A stretch of DNA of 14,807 bases from Flavobacteriales bacterium CG18_big_fil_WC_8_21_14_2_50_32_9 (GCA_002770955.1 PCUH01000215.1:1-14807), one strand, 5' to 3'; positions 7,662-14,699 are shown, counted from the stretch's first letter. Notes: generated by a model not told the origin, from the letters alone. Program-made: numbers and translations.

Positions 7662-8228
7662 TTGAAACTTTTTATCAAATACATGGTTAGTAACCGCTGC
7701 AAACTTGCAGTGCGAGATGAGTTGAAAAAACTTGACTTGCATTTTACTCCTATAGAATTAGGCGAGGTAGAAGTTATGGAAAACATAACCATGGAACAAC
7801 GTGAGCAAATAAAAGCGGGGTTACTACTTTCAGGGTTGGAGTTAATGGACGATAAAAAAGCCATGTTGATTGAAAAAATAAAAAATGTAATTGTTGAAAT
7901 GGTGCATTATACTGATGAGCTAATTAAAGTTAATTTCTCTGATTATCTTAGCGAAAAATTAAAATATGATTATACTTATTTGTCAAATTTGTTTTCGGAA
8001 GTTCAAGGCACAACCATTGAACAATTTATTATCTTGCACAAAATTGAAAGAATTAAAGAATTAATTATTTATGGAGAATTAAACATTACAGAAATAGCCT
8101 GGAAAATGAACTACAGCAGCGTAGCACATTTATCAAACCAATTTAAAAAAATGACTGGATTATCTCCTTCTCACTTTAAACAATTGAAAGACAAAAGACG
8201 CAAACCAATTGAAGATATCGGAAATTAA
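7662..8228 (+). CDS. AraC-family transcriptional regulator with HMA-like N-terminal domain
   Basis: The 188-residue protein carries a complete AraC/XylS DNA-binding domain at about 90-176. Its first helix-turn-helix is around YTYLSNLFSEV and its second around ITEIAWKMNYSSVAHLSNQFKKMTG. The N-terminal 1-65 segment is not a sugar-binding cupin. It reads like a compact beta-alpha-beta-beta fold with MVSNRC at 8-13, where heavy-metal-associated (HMA) domains have MxCxxC. Only the second cysteine (C13) remains. Related Bacteroidota regulators that I recall begin in the same way (xLYIKxMVxxRC), which supports the TTG start at 7662 over the ATG at 7683 that would cut the first strand. The hybrid kinase start lies 10 nt after its stop, so the two are probably co-transcribed. 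The signal sensed is unknown. Confidence 0.85.
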   Translation: MKLFIKYMVSNRCKLAVRDELKKLDLHFTPIELGEVEVMENITMEQREQIKAGLLLSGLELMDDKKAMLIEKIKNVIVEMVHYTDELIKVNFSDYLSEKLKYDYTYLSNLFSEVQGTTIEQFIILHKIERIKELIIYGELNITEIAWKMNYSSVAHLSNQFKKMTGLSPSHFKQLKDKRRKPIEDIGN

Positions 8229-8238
8229 GATTCAAAAA

Positions 8239-10719
8239 ATGATAAAAAATAATGAATCAGATGAATTAATATTAGCTAACAAAGAGCTTGTTTTTCAGAA
8301 TAACGAAAAAGAAAAACGTGCTGCTGAGTTAATTATTGCTAACAAGGAGCTTGTTTTTCAGAATAATGAGAAAGAAAAACGTGCTGCAGAATTAATTATT
8401 GCTAACAAAGAATTAGCTTTTCAAAACGATGAAAAAGAAAAACGTGCTGCAGAATTAATTATTGCCAATAAAGAACTGGCTTTTCAGAACGAGGAGAAAG
8501 AAAAACGTGCCAATGAATTAGGCGTTGCCAATAAAGAATTGGCTTTTCAGAATGATGAAAAAGAGAAACGAGCGTTGGAATTGGTAATAGCCAATAAAGA
8601 ATTGGTTTTTCAAAATAAAGAAAAAGATAAAAGAGCGGCAGAGTTAGTTATTGCTGATATTGAGTTGGTTTTTCAAAACAAAGAAAAAATAAAACGAGAA
8701 ATAGCCAATAAGGAACTAGAAGTATTAAGTGCCTCTCTAAAATTGGAGTCTCAATATTCACTTAGTTTAATTGAAGCCAGTCTTGACCCCTTATTCACGA
8801 TTAGTCCAAAAGGTAAAATAACAGACATGAACCAAGCTACTGTAAAAGTAACAGGAGTATCTCGTGAACAATTAATTGGCTCCGATTTTTGCGACTATTT
8901 TACTGATTCAGTAAAAGCTAAAAAAGGATATCAGCAAGTTTTTAAAAATGGATTTGTTGTGGATTATCCATTAACCATGATAGATGGAAAATTAATAGAC
9001 GTATTGTTTAACGGCTCTGTTTACAAAGACGATAAAGGAAATGTAATTGGTGCAGTGGTTGTTGCTAGAGATATTACCGAACAAAATAGATTTGAAAAAG
9101 AACTTACAGAGGCTAAGATATTTGCAGAGCTAGCAACCAGTATTGCAGAAGAAGCTAAAATAGAAGCTGAAAAAGCTACTTTAATTGCAGAAAATGCAGT
9201 TCGAGCAAAACAGCAGTTTCTATCAAACATGAGCCACGAAATACGTACGCCAATGAACGCTATTATTGGTTTTACTAAAGTGGTACTAAAAACCGATTTA
9301 ACAGCAAAACAACATGAGTATTTGTCGGCTATAAAATTGAGTGGCGATGCACTAATTGTATTAATTAACGATATATTAGATTTGGCAAAAGTAGATGCTG
9401 GTAAAATGACTTTTGAACAAACACCTTTCAAATTAGAGTCATCAATATCAGCAATGCTGCATTTGTTTGAAACCAAAATTTTAGAAAAAAATATTCAGAT
9501 AGTTAAGAAATACGACCCATTGATTCCTGAAGTATTGGTTGGCGACCCTGTTCGTTTGCACCAAATTATTTTAAATTTAGTAAGTAATGCTGTAAAATTT
9601 ACTTCAAAAGGAAAAATTACCGTAAGCGTTTCTTTGCTTAGTCAAGATGAAAATCAAGCTACCGTAGAGTTTAAAGTTTCTGATACTGGAATTGGTATTT
9701 CAGAAAATAAGATAGATACCATATTTGGTAACTTTCAACAAGCAACCAGTGGTACTTCAAGGTTATATGGAGGAACAGGCTTGGGGTTATCAATTGTTAA
9801 GCAGCTAGTAGAGTCTCAAGAAGGGTCTGTTTGCGTTGCAAGTAAAATTGATGTAGGTTCTACCTTTAAATTTACATTAAGTTTTGATAAAACAACAATT
9901 ATTTTAGATGAAGAACTAGAAAAAATAGAATTAGATAACGACAAGTTAAATATAAAAGTACTTGTGGTTGAAGACATTGCACTAAATCAACTACTAATGA
10001 AAACATTGTTAGATGATTTTGGTTTTGAGCGAGATATTGCAAGTAACGGAAAAATAGCCATCGAAAAACTCGCACTAAAAGAATACGACATTATTTTGAT
10101 GGACTTGCAAATGCCAGAAATGAATGGTTTTGAAGCCACCGACTATATTAGAAATACCTTAAATTCTAATATTCCAATAATAGCACTAACGGCCGATGTT
10201 ACTACGGTTGATTTAGCCAAATGCACTGCTGTGGGCATGAATGATTATTTAGCAAAACCAATAGACGAAAAATTGTTATATAATAAAATTATTAGCTTGG
10301 TAAAAAAACCTATAGTTATAGACAAAATTAAACCTTCTATCAATGTTGACTTAAAAAAATGCATCGATTTAAACTACCTAAACATTAGAACAAAATCGAA
10401 TCCTACACTAATGATGGAAATGATTTTACTATACTTAGAGCAAACCCCAACACTTATTAGTTCAATGAAAAAAAGTTTAGAAGATAACGATTGGCATACG
10501 CTACAAGGAGCAGCTCACAAAATTATTCCATCGTTTGCCATTATGGGGATGCATCCTGATTTTGAAAACATGGCAAAGAAAATTCAAGAATATGCTATTA
10601 CTCAAGAACAAGCTCCTAGTATAACTCATTTGGTTAAAAAAATTGAAAACGTCTGTAATCAGGCATATAAAGAATTAAGAGAAGAATTAAACAGATTAAA
10701 AATAAAAGCAAATGAATAG
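8239..10719 (+). CDS. Hybrid histidine kinase with 21-residue repeats, PAS, HisKA, HATPase, REC and HPt domains
   Basis: The 826-residue protein is a phosphorelay sensor. In order: seven 21-residue helical repeats (about 13-155), a PAS sensor domain (about 170-280), an Ala/Glu-rich helical linker (about 293-323), and HisKA with phospho-acceptor H333 in SHEIRTPMN. Next come HATPase (about 435-550, with NLVSNAVKF, DTGIGI and GGTGLGLS), a receiver (about 573-690, phospho-acceptor D622 in MDLQMPEMNG) and an HPt domain (about 715-815, H760 in AAHKIIPS). No transmembrane segment or signal peptide is present, so it should sense in the cytoplasm. ATG 8239 is preferred; an in-frame TTG at 8209 would overlap the upstream AraC-type gene. 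The downstream response regulator overlaps by 8 nt and is the obvious relay partner. Confidence 0.93.
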   Translation: MIKNNESDELILANKELVFQNNEKEKRAAELIIANKELVFQNNEKEKRAAELIIANKELAFQNDEKEKRAAELIIANKELAFQNEEKEKRANELGVANKELAFQNDEKEKRALELVIANKELVFQNKEKDKRAAELVIADIELVFQNKEKIKREIANKELEVLSASLKLESQYSLSLIEASLDPLFTISPKGKITDMNQATVKVTGVSREQLIGSDFCDYFTDSVKAKKGYQQVFKNGFVVDYPLTMIDGKLIDVLFNGSVYKDDKGNVIGAVVVARDITEQNRFEKELTEAKIFAELATSIAEEAKIEAEKATLIAENAVRAKQQFLSNMSHEIRTPMNAIIGFTKVVLKTDLTAKQHEYLSAIKLSGDALIVLINDILDLAKVDAGKMTFEQTPFKLESSISAMLHLFETKILEKNIQIVKKYDPLIPEVLVGDPVRLHQIILNLVSNAVKFTSKGKITVSVSLLSQDENQATVEFKVSDTGIGISENKIDTIFGNFQQATSGTSRLYGGTGLGLSIVKQLVESQEGSVCVASKIDVGSTFKFTLSFDKTTIILDEELEKIELDNDKLNIKVLVVEDIALNQLLMKTLLDDFGFERDIASNGKIAIEKLALKEYDIILMDLQMPEMNGFEATDYIRNTLNSNIPIIALTADVTTVDLAKCTAVGMNDYLAKPIDEKLLYNKIISLVKKPIVIDKIKPSINVDLKKCIDLNYLNIRTKSNPTLMMEMILLYLEQTPTLISSMKKSLEDNDWHTLQGAAHKIIPSFAIMGMHPDFENMAKKIQEYAITQEQAPSITHLVKKIENVCNQAYKELREELNRLKIKANE
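8275..8703 (+). repeat. 63-bp in-frame tandem repeats within the kinase gene
   Basis: Six full 63-bp units begin at 8275, 8338, 8401, 8464, 8527 and 8590, followed by a shortened 51-bp unit at 8653-8703 and a remnant ANKEL at 8704. The encoded consensus is ANKELxFQNxEKEKRAAELxI. Units 1 and 2 encode identical peptides and differ by five synonymous bases, while later units diverge further. The 21-residue period equals three heptads and should form a long helix. Confidence 0.93.
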
Positions 10720-11167
10720 AGATAACCGTGAATTAAATATAACCGAACCCATTAAACTATATTTAGTGGATGATGATGCCCTGTTTTTGAAAACTTTAGA
10801 AATAGATTTTTTAGAACATGCTGATTTTAAAATAGAAACTTTTGCTACAGGCGAACTTTGTTTGAAAAGTTTAAAACACACCCCTGATGTAATAATTTTA
10901 GATTATCAATTGGATGGAATTGAGAAAGGTGTAATGAATGGCATCCAAACCTTAGATGAAATAAAAGCCGTTAATCCCGATATTCCAGTAGTTATGCTTT
11001 CTTCACAAGATAAAATTGATGTAGCCATCGATTGCATGCATCACCGTGCATTTGATTACGTAGTAAAAAGCGAAACCGCTTTTGTACGACTTCAAAAAAT
11101 TATTACCACCATTTTTAAATATAAAAAAATGGAAAAACAGTTGAATTGGTATATGGATAGGATATAG
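10712..11167 (+). CDS. Single-domain response regulator
   Basis: The 151-residue protein is almost entirely a receiver domain (about 13-135): acidic cluster D20-D22, phospho-acceptor D64 in ILDYQLDG, S97 at the conserved Thr/Ser position and K119 in VVKSE. A short basic helix (MEKQLNWYMDRI) follows with no DNA-binding or enzymatic output domain. The ATG at 10712 overlaps the kinase stop (ATGAATAG), so translation is likely coupled. It may take phosphate from the kinase's HPt histidine and act by protein contact, like CheY- or Spo0F-type receivers. It could also act as a phosphate sink. The partner is not in this window. Confidence 0.9.
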   Translation: MNRDNRELNITEPIKLYLVDDDALFLKTLEIDFLEHADFKIETFATGELCLKSLKHTPDVIILDYQLDGIEKGVMNGIQTLDEIKAVNPDIPVVMLSSQDKIDVAIDCMHHRAFDYVVKSETAFVRLQKIITTIFKYKKMEKQLNWYMDRI

Positions 11168-11196
11168 ATTTTTCTGTTATGAAAATTCAGCCATCA

Positions 11197-11229
11197 TCCG
11201 TCAGCTGTCGGACAAACAAAGGCAAGTAA
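11197..11229 (+). repeat. Dispersed 33-nt repeat, copy 1
   Basis: These 33 bases, beginning TCCGTCAGCTGTCGG and ending GGCAAGTAA, recur exactly at 13895-13927 in the same orientation. The sequence sits between convergent genes (response regulator and DUF488). Its first half is an imperfect palindrome around CAGCTG. It is GC-richer than the surroundings. TTCAGCCATC, which precedes it (11187-11196), also precedes copy 2, but without the hairpin found there. Confidence 0.85.
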
Positions 11230-11235
11230 AAGATT

Positions 11236-11760
11236 TTATTTCAAATTATATAAAAGCTTACCCTCTATGATTCTTGCAGGGCTTGTGTAAGGGTGTTCAT
11301 CTCCTTTTCCGGCATCCATAATATGGATTACTGTCCAACCTTGATGTTTAAGATAGTCAGACACAAGTGAGCGATGGCAACGCCACCATACTGCTTCAGC
11401 ACACATAAAAGCAACTCGCTTTTTAGCTGCAAGGCACTCAAGTTCTTTTATTGCATTGTTGAACTTATCAGTTTCCATATAATCTGCATAGCCTCTGAAA
11501 GCAGCAACTCGCCAGCCTGTATTTCGAGAGTCAATAGTTGTTTTTCTCCGACCTCCAAGTTCTCTTAAATGAATATATTCTATTTCGTTTTCTGGTAACG
11601 AAACTGCCAAAGATTCTTTATTAAAGTATGGATAACGCCTTGAACCAGGAAAACTTCTGATATCGAGAACCAATTCAATTTGAAATGATTTCAACATAAC
11701 CATAAATTCGTCTAGTGTGTGGGTAGAATGTCCTATCGTCCAAATACTCTTTAGTTGCAT
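11236..11760 (-). CDS. DUF488 family protein
   Basis: This 174-residue protein has the DUF488 hallmarks: TIGHS near the N-terminus (8-12), DIRSFPGSRRYPYF (33-46), a RELGGRR block (66-72), and the C-terminal MCAEAVWWRCHRSL segment with C120, C128 and H129. Family members are small cytoplasmic proteins of unknown biochemical role; the Cys/His/Arg conservation suggests metal or nucleic-acid binding, which is inference. The ATG at 11760 opens directly with the conserved IWTIGHSTHTLDEF strand. It is probably a single-gene unit, convergent with the response regulator and separated from the permease gene by 291 bp. Confidence 0.9.
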   Translation of the reverse strand: MQLKSIWTIGHSTHTLDEFMVMLKSFQIELVLDIRSFPGSRRYPYFNKESLAVSLPENEIEYIHLRELGGRRKTTIDSRNTGWRVAAFRGYADYMETDKFNNAIKELECLAAKKRVAFMCAEAVWWRCHRSLVSDYLKHQGWTVIHIMDAGKGDEHPYTSPARIIEGKLLYNLK

Positions 11761-12051
11761 ATTGTATAACTTTTTTTGTGTGATTGCTAACGCTCTAGTA
11801 CAAGCGAAGTAAACGGGTTCGGAGCAATTTATTAAACAGAGGGTACATTATGCTTCAGTCATCGTTTGTGCAAAGTCATTAAGTTTAGAAGATTAACCAC
11901 TATTATCAATGCTTTTGAGTGTATTTAATTTGCTAACTCACCATAAAACAAATGGTTGTAATTAATTTAAAATCTAATATTTAAACTCTTAACTTAATGA
12001 CATTGATCGTTTGTGTCTTCATAAACGATATTTGAATTTTAGCTTTTCTTC
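11761..12051. other. Intergenic region upstream of DUF488 with a structured segment
   Basis: No gene was found in this stretch. Within it, 11783-11828 is GC-richer and bounded by ATTGCT (11783-11788) and AGCAAT (11823-11828), with CGCT and AGCG (11791-11794 and 11803-11806) as an inner pairing. The rest is AT-rich without clear promoter or terminator. The segment begins 23 nt upstream of the DUF488 ATG, so it could be a leader structure or an old insertion remnant. Confidence 0.4.
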
Positions 12052-13353
12052 CTAATCACTTTTTTTCCAAAGTAAAAACCATTTCTCCCCAGCAAAAACC
12101 AAAGCAATTCCGATTACTGAAACGATTACAACAAAAATGTCAGAATTGGCTTTAATCCATAAAAAAGCAATTAACACAATAAAATCAAGGAATAATGCAG
12201 TAATCAAGACAAGTCCGTTTGCTTTTATTTCTTTTCTCAGGTTTTTATATACTCCCCAATGGACAATCATGTCCATCACTAAGTAGAATATTGCTCCAAT
12301 TGAAGCAATTCGTGATAAATCGAAAAAGATAGTCAAGGTAATGGCAATGACAACGATATAGATTAACATGTGTTTTTGTATGCTTCCTGATATTCCGAAA
12401 TCGCTTTGAGGTATAAGTTTCATATCCGTTAGCATGGCTGTCATGCGAGAAACAGCAAAAATGCTGGCAATTACGCCTGAAATTGTAGCTACAATAGCTA
12501 TTCCCACTGTAAAATAAAGTCCAAAATTTCCAAAAGCAGGTTTTGCAGCTTCAGCCAAAGAATAATCTTTAGCCATAATAATTTCTGGTATAGAAAGGCT
12601 TGCATTTACAGCAATAGCAACTAAAAAATAAACTATTGTGCAAATGAGTAATGAAATAATGATTGCTCTTCCCACATTTTTGTGAGGTTCGGTAATTTCT
12701 CCTCCGCTGTTGGTTATCGTTGTAAATCCTTTATAAGCCAAAATAGAAAGAGCTATAGCTCCAATAAAACTTGCAGCCGAATAGTTAGTTACATCAGCTG
12801 TAGCAGGCAGTAAATCACCTAAAGTGAAATGGGCAGCCCACAAACCGCCAATTGCAAACACGATAATCCCGACTATTTTTATAAATGCCATGAATTGCGA
12901 AGTTTTCTCAATAATTTTATTCCCAGATACATTAATGATGTATGCAAGTATTAATAAGGCAACACCCAAAGCTGGTACCCACAGGGAATTATTCTCTACA
13001 TCAAAAAGCTGCATGCTGTATGATCCAAATGTCCTTGCCACTAAACTTTCATTAATAATCATAGAAAGAGCCATTAAAACCGAAGCGGCAGCGGTAAGCG
13101 TTGTTTTCCCGTATGCTTTCATTAAAATCATAGCGATTCCACCAGCAGAAGGGTATGCATTGGAGACTTTGATGTATGAATAAGCACTAAAACCTGAAAT
13201 AATTGCTCCGATAATAAAGATGTATGGAAACCATGTTCCTGATAATTCTGCAACCTGACCTAGAAGAGCAAATATTCCTGCCCCAATCATTACACCAGTA
13301 CCAAGTGCTACAGCTCCTTTAAGCGTTAAACTATTTTTTTTGTAGTTGTCCAT
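12052..13353 (-). CDS. APC-family amino acid permease
   Basis: The 433-residue integral membrane protein fits the amino acid-polyamine-organocation superfamily. It has about 12 hydrophobic helices and the TM1 substrate-site motif GVMIGAGIF (20-28). A TM6 region (about 196-212) is followed by the conserved cytoplasmic loop EITEPHKNVGRA (219-230). It should import an amino acid or related amine by H+ or Na+ symport, or exchange. The substrate cannot be read from sequence. Length is normal for the smaller YhdG/cationic-type members. The ATG at 13353 gives a short polar N-terminus before TM1. The ArsC-like gene ends 77 bp upstream on the same strand, so they may share a transcript. Confidence 0.88.
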   Translation of the reverse strand: MDNYKKNSLTLKGAVALGTGVMIGAGIFALLGQVAELSGTWFPYIFIIGAIISGFSAYSYIKVSNAYPSAGGIAMILMKAYGKTTLTAAASVLMALSMIINESLVARTFGSYSMQLFDVENNSLWVPALGVALLILAYIINVSGNKIIEKTSQFMAFIKIVGIIVFAIGGLWAAHFTLGDLLPATADVTNYSAASFIGAIALSILAYKGFTTITNSGGEITEPHKNVGRAIIISLLICTIVYFLVAIAVNASLSIPEIIMAKDYSLAEAAKPAFGNFGLYFTVGIAIVATISGVIASIFAVSRMTAMLTDMKLIPQSDFGISGSIQKHMLIYIVVIAITLTIFFDLSRIASIGAIFYLVMDMIVHWGVYKNLRKEIKANGLVLITALFLDFIVLIAFLWIKANSDIFVVIVSVIGIALVFAGEKWFLLWKKSD

Positions 13354-13430
13354 TTTTATTTTCTACCCAAGCCTCAATTTTTGTCTATGTGTACATCTAC
13401 GGTTAGGGCTAAGTTTGAGTATATTTTCCT

Positions 13431-13799
13431 CTAAACAAAATAAAGCATGTCTTGAGGGTTGCTCATCATAACTATTTTGTCTCCTTTCATAACAATTGGG
13501 GCTCTTAAAATACTTGGGTTATGTTCTAACAATTTGAGCCAATCAATTTTACTTAAATCAGTTAAATCATTAAATTTTTGTAAAAAATCAGGATTTTCGA
13601 CATTGATTAAGTCCTTGGTTTCAATGTTTAATCTTCTTGCCAACTCAATCCAATGCATACTTGTTAATTTAACATGTTCCAGATCTATGTCATGGATTGG
13701 AAGGTCTTTAGTATGAGCATAAGCCAGTATTTGCTGACCGATATGGTCTTCTGAAGAATAAATAATGGTAATCTCTTTATTTGTATTTGCAAAAATCAT
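13431..13799 (-). CDS. ArsC/Spx-like thioredoxin-fold protein without cysteine
   Basis: The 122-residue protein follows the ArsC/Spx fold. An N-terminal strand and loop (ITIIYSSEDHIGQQILAYA, 10-28) occupy the position where arsenate reductases have the catalytic Cys. A helical middle (HWIELARRLNI) and the cis-proline segment ILRAPIVMKGDKIVM (97-111) follow. There is no cysteine anywhere, so a redox role like that of ArsC is ruled out as written. I placed the start at ATG 13799 (MIFANTNKEI); a GTG at 13841 would add 14 residues of low-quality sequence. The permease lies 77 bp downstream on the same strand. I recall similar Cys-poor proteins in other Bacteroidota, but no function. Confidence 0.7.
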   Translation of the reverse strand: MIFANTNKEITIIYSSEDHIGQQILAYAHTKDLPIHDIDLEHVKLTSMHWIELARRLNIETKDLINVENPDFLQKFNDLTDLSKIDWLKLLEHNPSILRAPIVMKGDKIVMMSNPQDMLYFV

Positions 13800-13859
13800 T
13801 TTTTTTTTATCTAGTGCTTGAGTTAATGAAGAAGCAACCACACTCTTTACATTTCAGCC

Positions 13860-13883
13860 ATCGTCCCGATTACTCGGGACGAT
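13860..13883. repeat. GC-rich hairpin in the dispersed repeat region
   Basis: ATCGTCCCGA (13860-13869) pairs perfectly over 10 bp with TCGGGACGAT (13874-13883) around a TTAC loop. No T run follows on either strand, so it is not a standard terminator. It lies 11 nt before repeat copy 2 and seems part of one composite element (about 13852-13927). Confidence 0.75.
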
Positions 13884-13894
13884 ATTGAGTTGTT

Positions 13895-13927
13895 TCCGTC
13901 AGCTGTCGGACAAACAAAGGCAAGTAA
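13895..13927 (+). repeat. Dispersed 33-nt repeat, copy 2
   Basis: Exact second copy of the sequence at 11197-11229, same orientation, here preceded by TTTCAGCCATC and the 10-bp hairpin at 13860-13883. It lies between the acidic-protein gene and the ArsC-like gene, both on the minus strand. Confidence 0.85.
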
Positions 13928-13946
13928 CGATAATTTTCTCACATAT

Positions 13947-13970
13947 ACCTAGTTTATAAATTTACTAGGT
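13947..13970 (-). terminator. Weak hairpin after the acidic-protein gene
   Basis: ACCTAGT (13947-13953) pairs with ACTAGGT (13964-13970) over 7 bp around a 10-nt loop, 18 nt past the stop codon of the minus-strand gene at 13989. There is no proper T tract after it on that strand, so termination here is only a possibility. Confidence 0.3.
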
Positions 13971-13988
13971 TAGTAATGATTCTTTTTA

Positions 13989-14300
13989 TCACCCTTTATC
14001 TTCATCCAAATTATTGTGGTTATCTCCTCCTAAACTGTAATAATTGTTTTCTTCATCTTCACTCCCCACATTTTCTTGCTTATCATCTAATTCTGAGCCT
14101 GGAACATCCAAATCGCTACCCGACATATCATCGGCAAAATCTTTTTCATTCGGTGTGCCCGACTTTTCATTTGGTATTTTCTGTTTAGTAATATCTTCTG
14201 GATTTAGTTCCGTTTCTTCCTTCCATTTATTAAATGCGTCTTCTGATGCTGGATTTATTGGATATCCTGAAAGGTTCGTTTTGTTATCTTTTTGTTTCAT
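13989..14300 (-). CDS. Small acidic, probably disordered protein conserved in Bacteroidota
   Basis: The 103-residue product is strongly acidic, with many Asp/Glu and Asn/Gly and few hydrophobic residues. It has no signal peptide, membrane segment or cysteine, so it is probably intrinsically disordered and cytoplasmic. It opens with LSGYPINPASEDAFNKWKEE and ends with blocks DLDVPGSELDD, GSEDEENNYYSLGGDN and NLDEDKG. I recall conserved hypothetical proteins in Bacteroidota with very similar C-terminal blocks but no assigned function. The ATG at 14300 is the only sensible start. A 426-bp non-coding stretch lies upstream, so it heads its own transcript. Confidence 0.8.
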   Translation of the reverse strand: MKQKDNKTNLSGYPINPASEDAFNKWKEETELNPEDITKQKIPNEKSGTPNEKDFADDMSGSDLDVPGSELDDKQENVGSEDEENNYYSLGGDNHNNLDEDKG

Positions 14301-14691
14301 CTTATTTATTTTAGTTTGTCCGTTTTCATCTGTTTATGAGTAGCTCAAAATCCCACTTAGCCTTTCAACTTAATTAGCATTATACATTAAGAAAATAAAT
14401 TAGCGGCATTAAGCGGTTAAAAACCTATTTGTATAGAGTATAACAAAGGTGGTTGTTTTGTTGATTGAAATATTACACTTTTGTTAAAAAGGGTTGCATA
14501 ATTCACACCTTATAAGGAGGAAAAACAAAATATAACGAAACCAAATAGAATTTCGGGAAATAGATTCATTTTGGTTTCGAGTATAACTGAAACTAACCAT
14601 CTTTTCTCCCGAAAAGCTGCTAAGTATGAGTATATGTGAATTACACAATTCTTTAAAAGAGTTGTGTAACACTAAACCTCACAAAGCTACT
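14301..14691. other. Non-coding region with several inverted repeats
   Basis: No credible gene lies here. From 14499 on, several pairings overlap: TAATTCACA (14499-14507) with TGTGAATTA (14635-14643); CGAAACCAAA (14536-14545) with TTTGGTTTCG (14570-14579); and TTTCGGGA (14551-14558) with TCCCGAAA (14607-14614), which crosses the previous pair. AAGGAGG at 14514-14520 is a perfect Shine-Dalgarno-like string with no start codon at a usable distance. GAGTATAAC or TATAAC followed by GAAA-like sequence recurs near 14437, 14531 and 14579. The stretch could hold a small RNA or regulator sites. Confidence 0.5.
14641..14669 (+). promoter_or_regulatory. Long hairpin or operator-like palindrome upstream of the last gene
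   Basis: TTACACAATTCTT (14641-14653) pairs with AAGAGTTGTGTAA (14657-14669) over 13 bp with a single G-T wobble and a 3-nt loop. No T run follows, so it is not a typical terminator. It ends 22 bp before a -7-like box, where a repressor or activator site could lie. Confidence 0.5.
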
Positions 14692-14699
14692 TACCTTTG
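14692..14699 (+). promoter_or_regulatory. -7 box of a Bacteroidota promoter for the last gene
   Basis: TACCTTTG matches TAnnTTTG exactly and lies 27 bp before the ATG at 14727, giving a leader of roughly 20 nt. The nearest upstream TTG (14662-14664) is 27 nt away, too far for a standard -33 element, so activation by a factor binding the adjacent palindrome is possible. Confidence 0.45.

Noticed and set aside
11783..11828. Integron attC site
   Set aside because: The ends do not fit the RYYYAAC and GTTRRRY core motifs and no integrase or cassette array is present; kept only as a structured segment of unknown nature.
12824..13183. 119-residue plus-strand reading frame inside the permease gene
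   Set aside because: Antisense shadow of a well-supported membrane protein.
13800..13841. N-terminal extension of the ArsC-like protein from a GTG
   Set aside because: The added residues do not fit the fold and the ATG at 13799 gives a clean start; the extension cannot be fully excluded.
14514..14520. AAGGAGG Shine-Dalgarno-like string
   Set aside because: No ATG, GTG or TTG follows at a working distance, and genes in this window generally do not use such sites.
14484..14672. 62-residue minus-strand reading frame upstream of the last gene
   Set aside because: Composition looks random, it overlaps several inverted repeats, and no start signal or family resemblance is visible.
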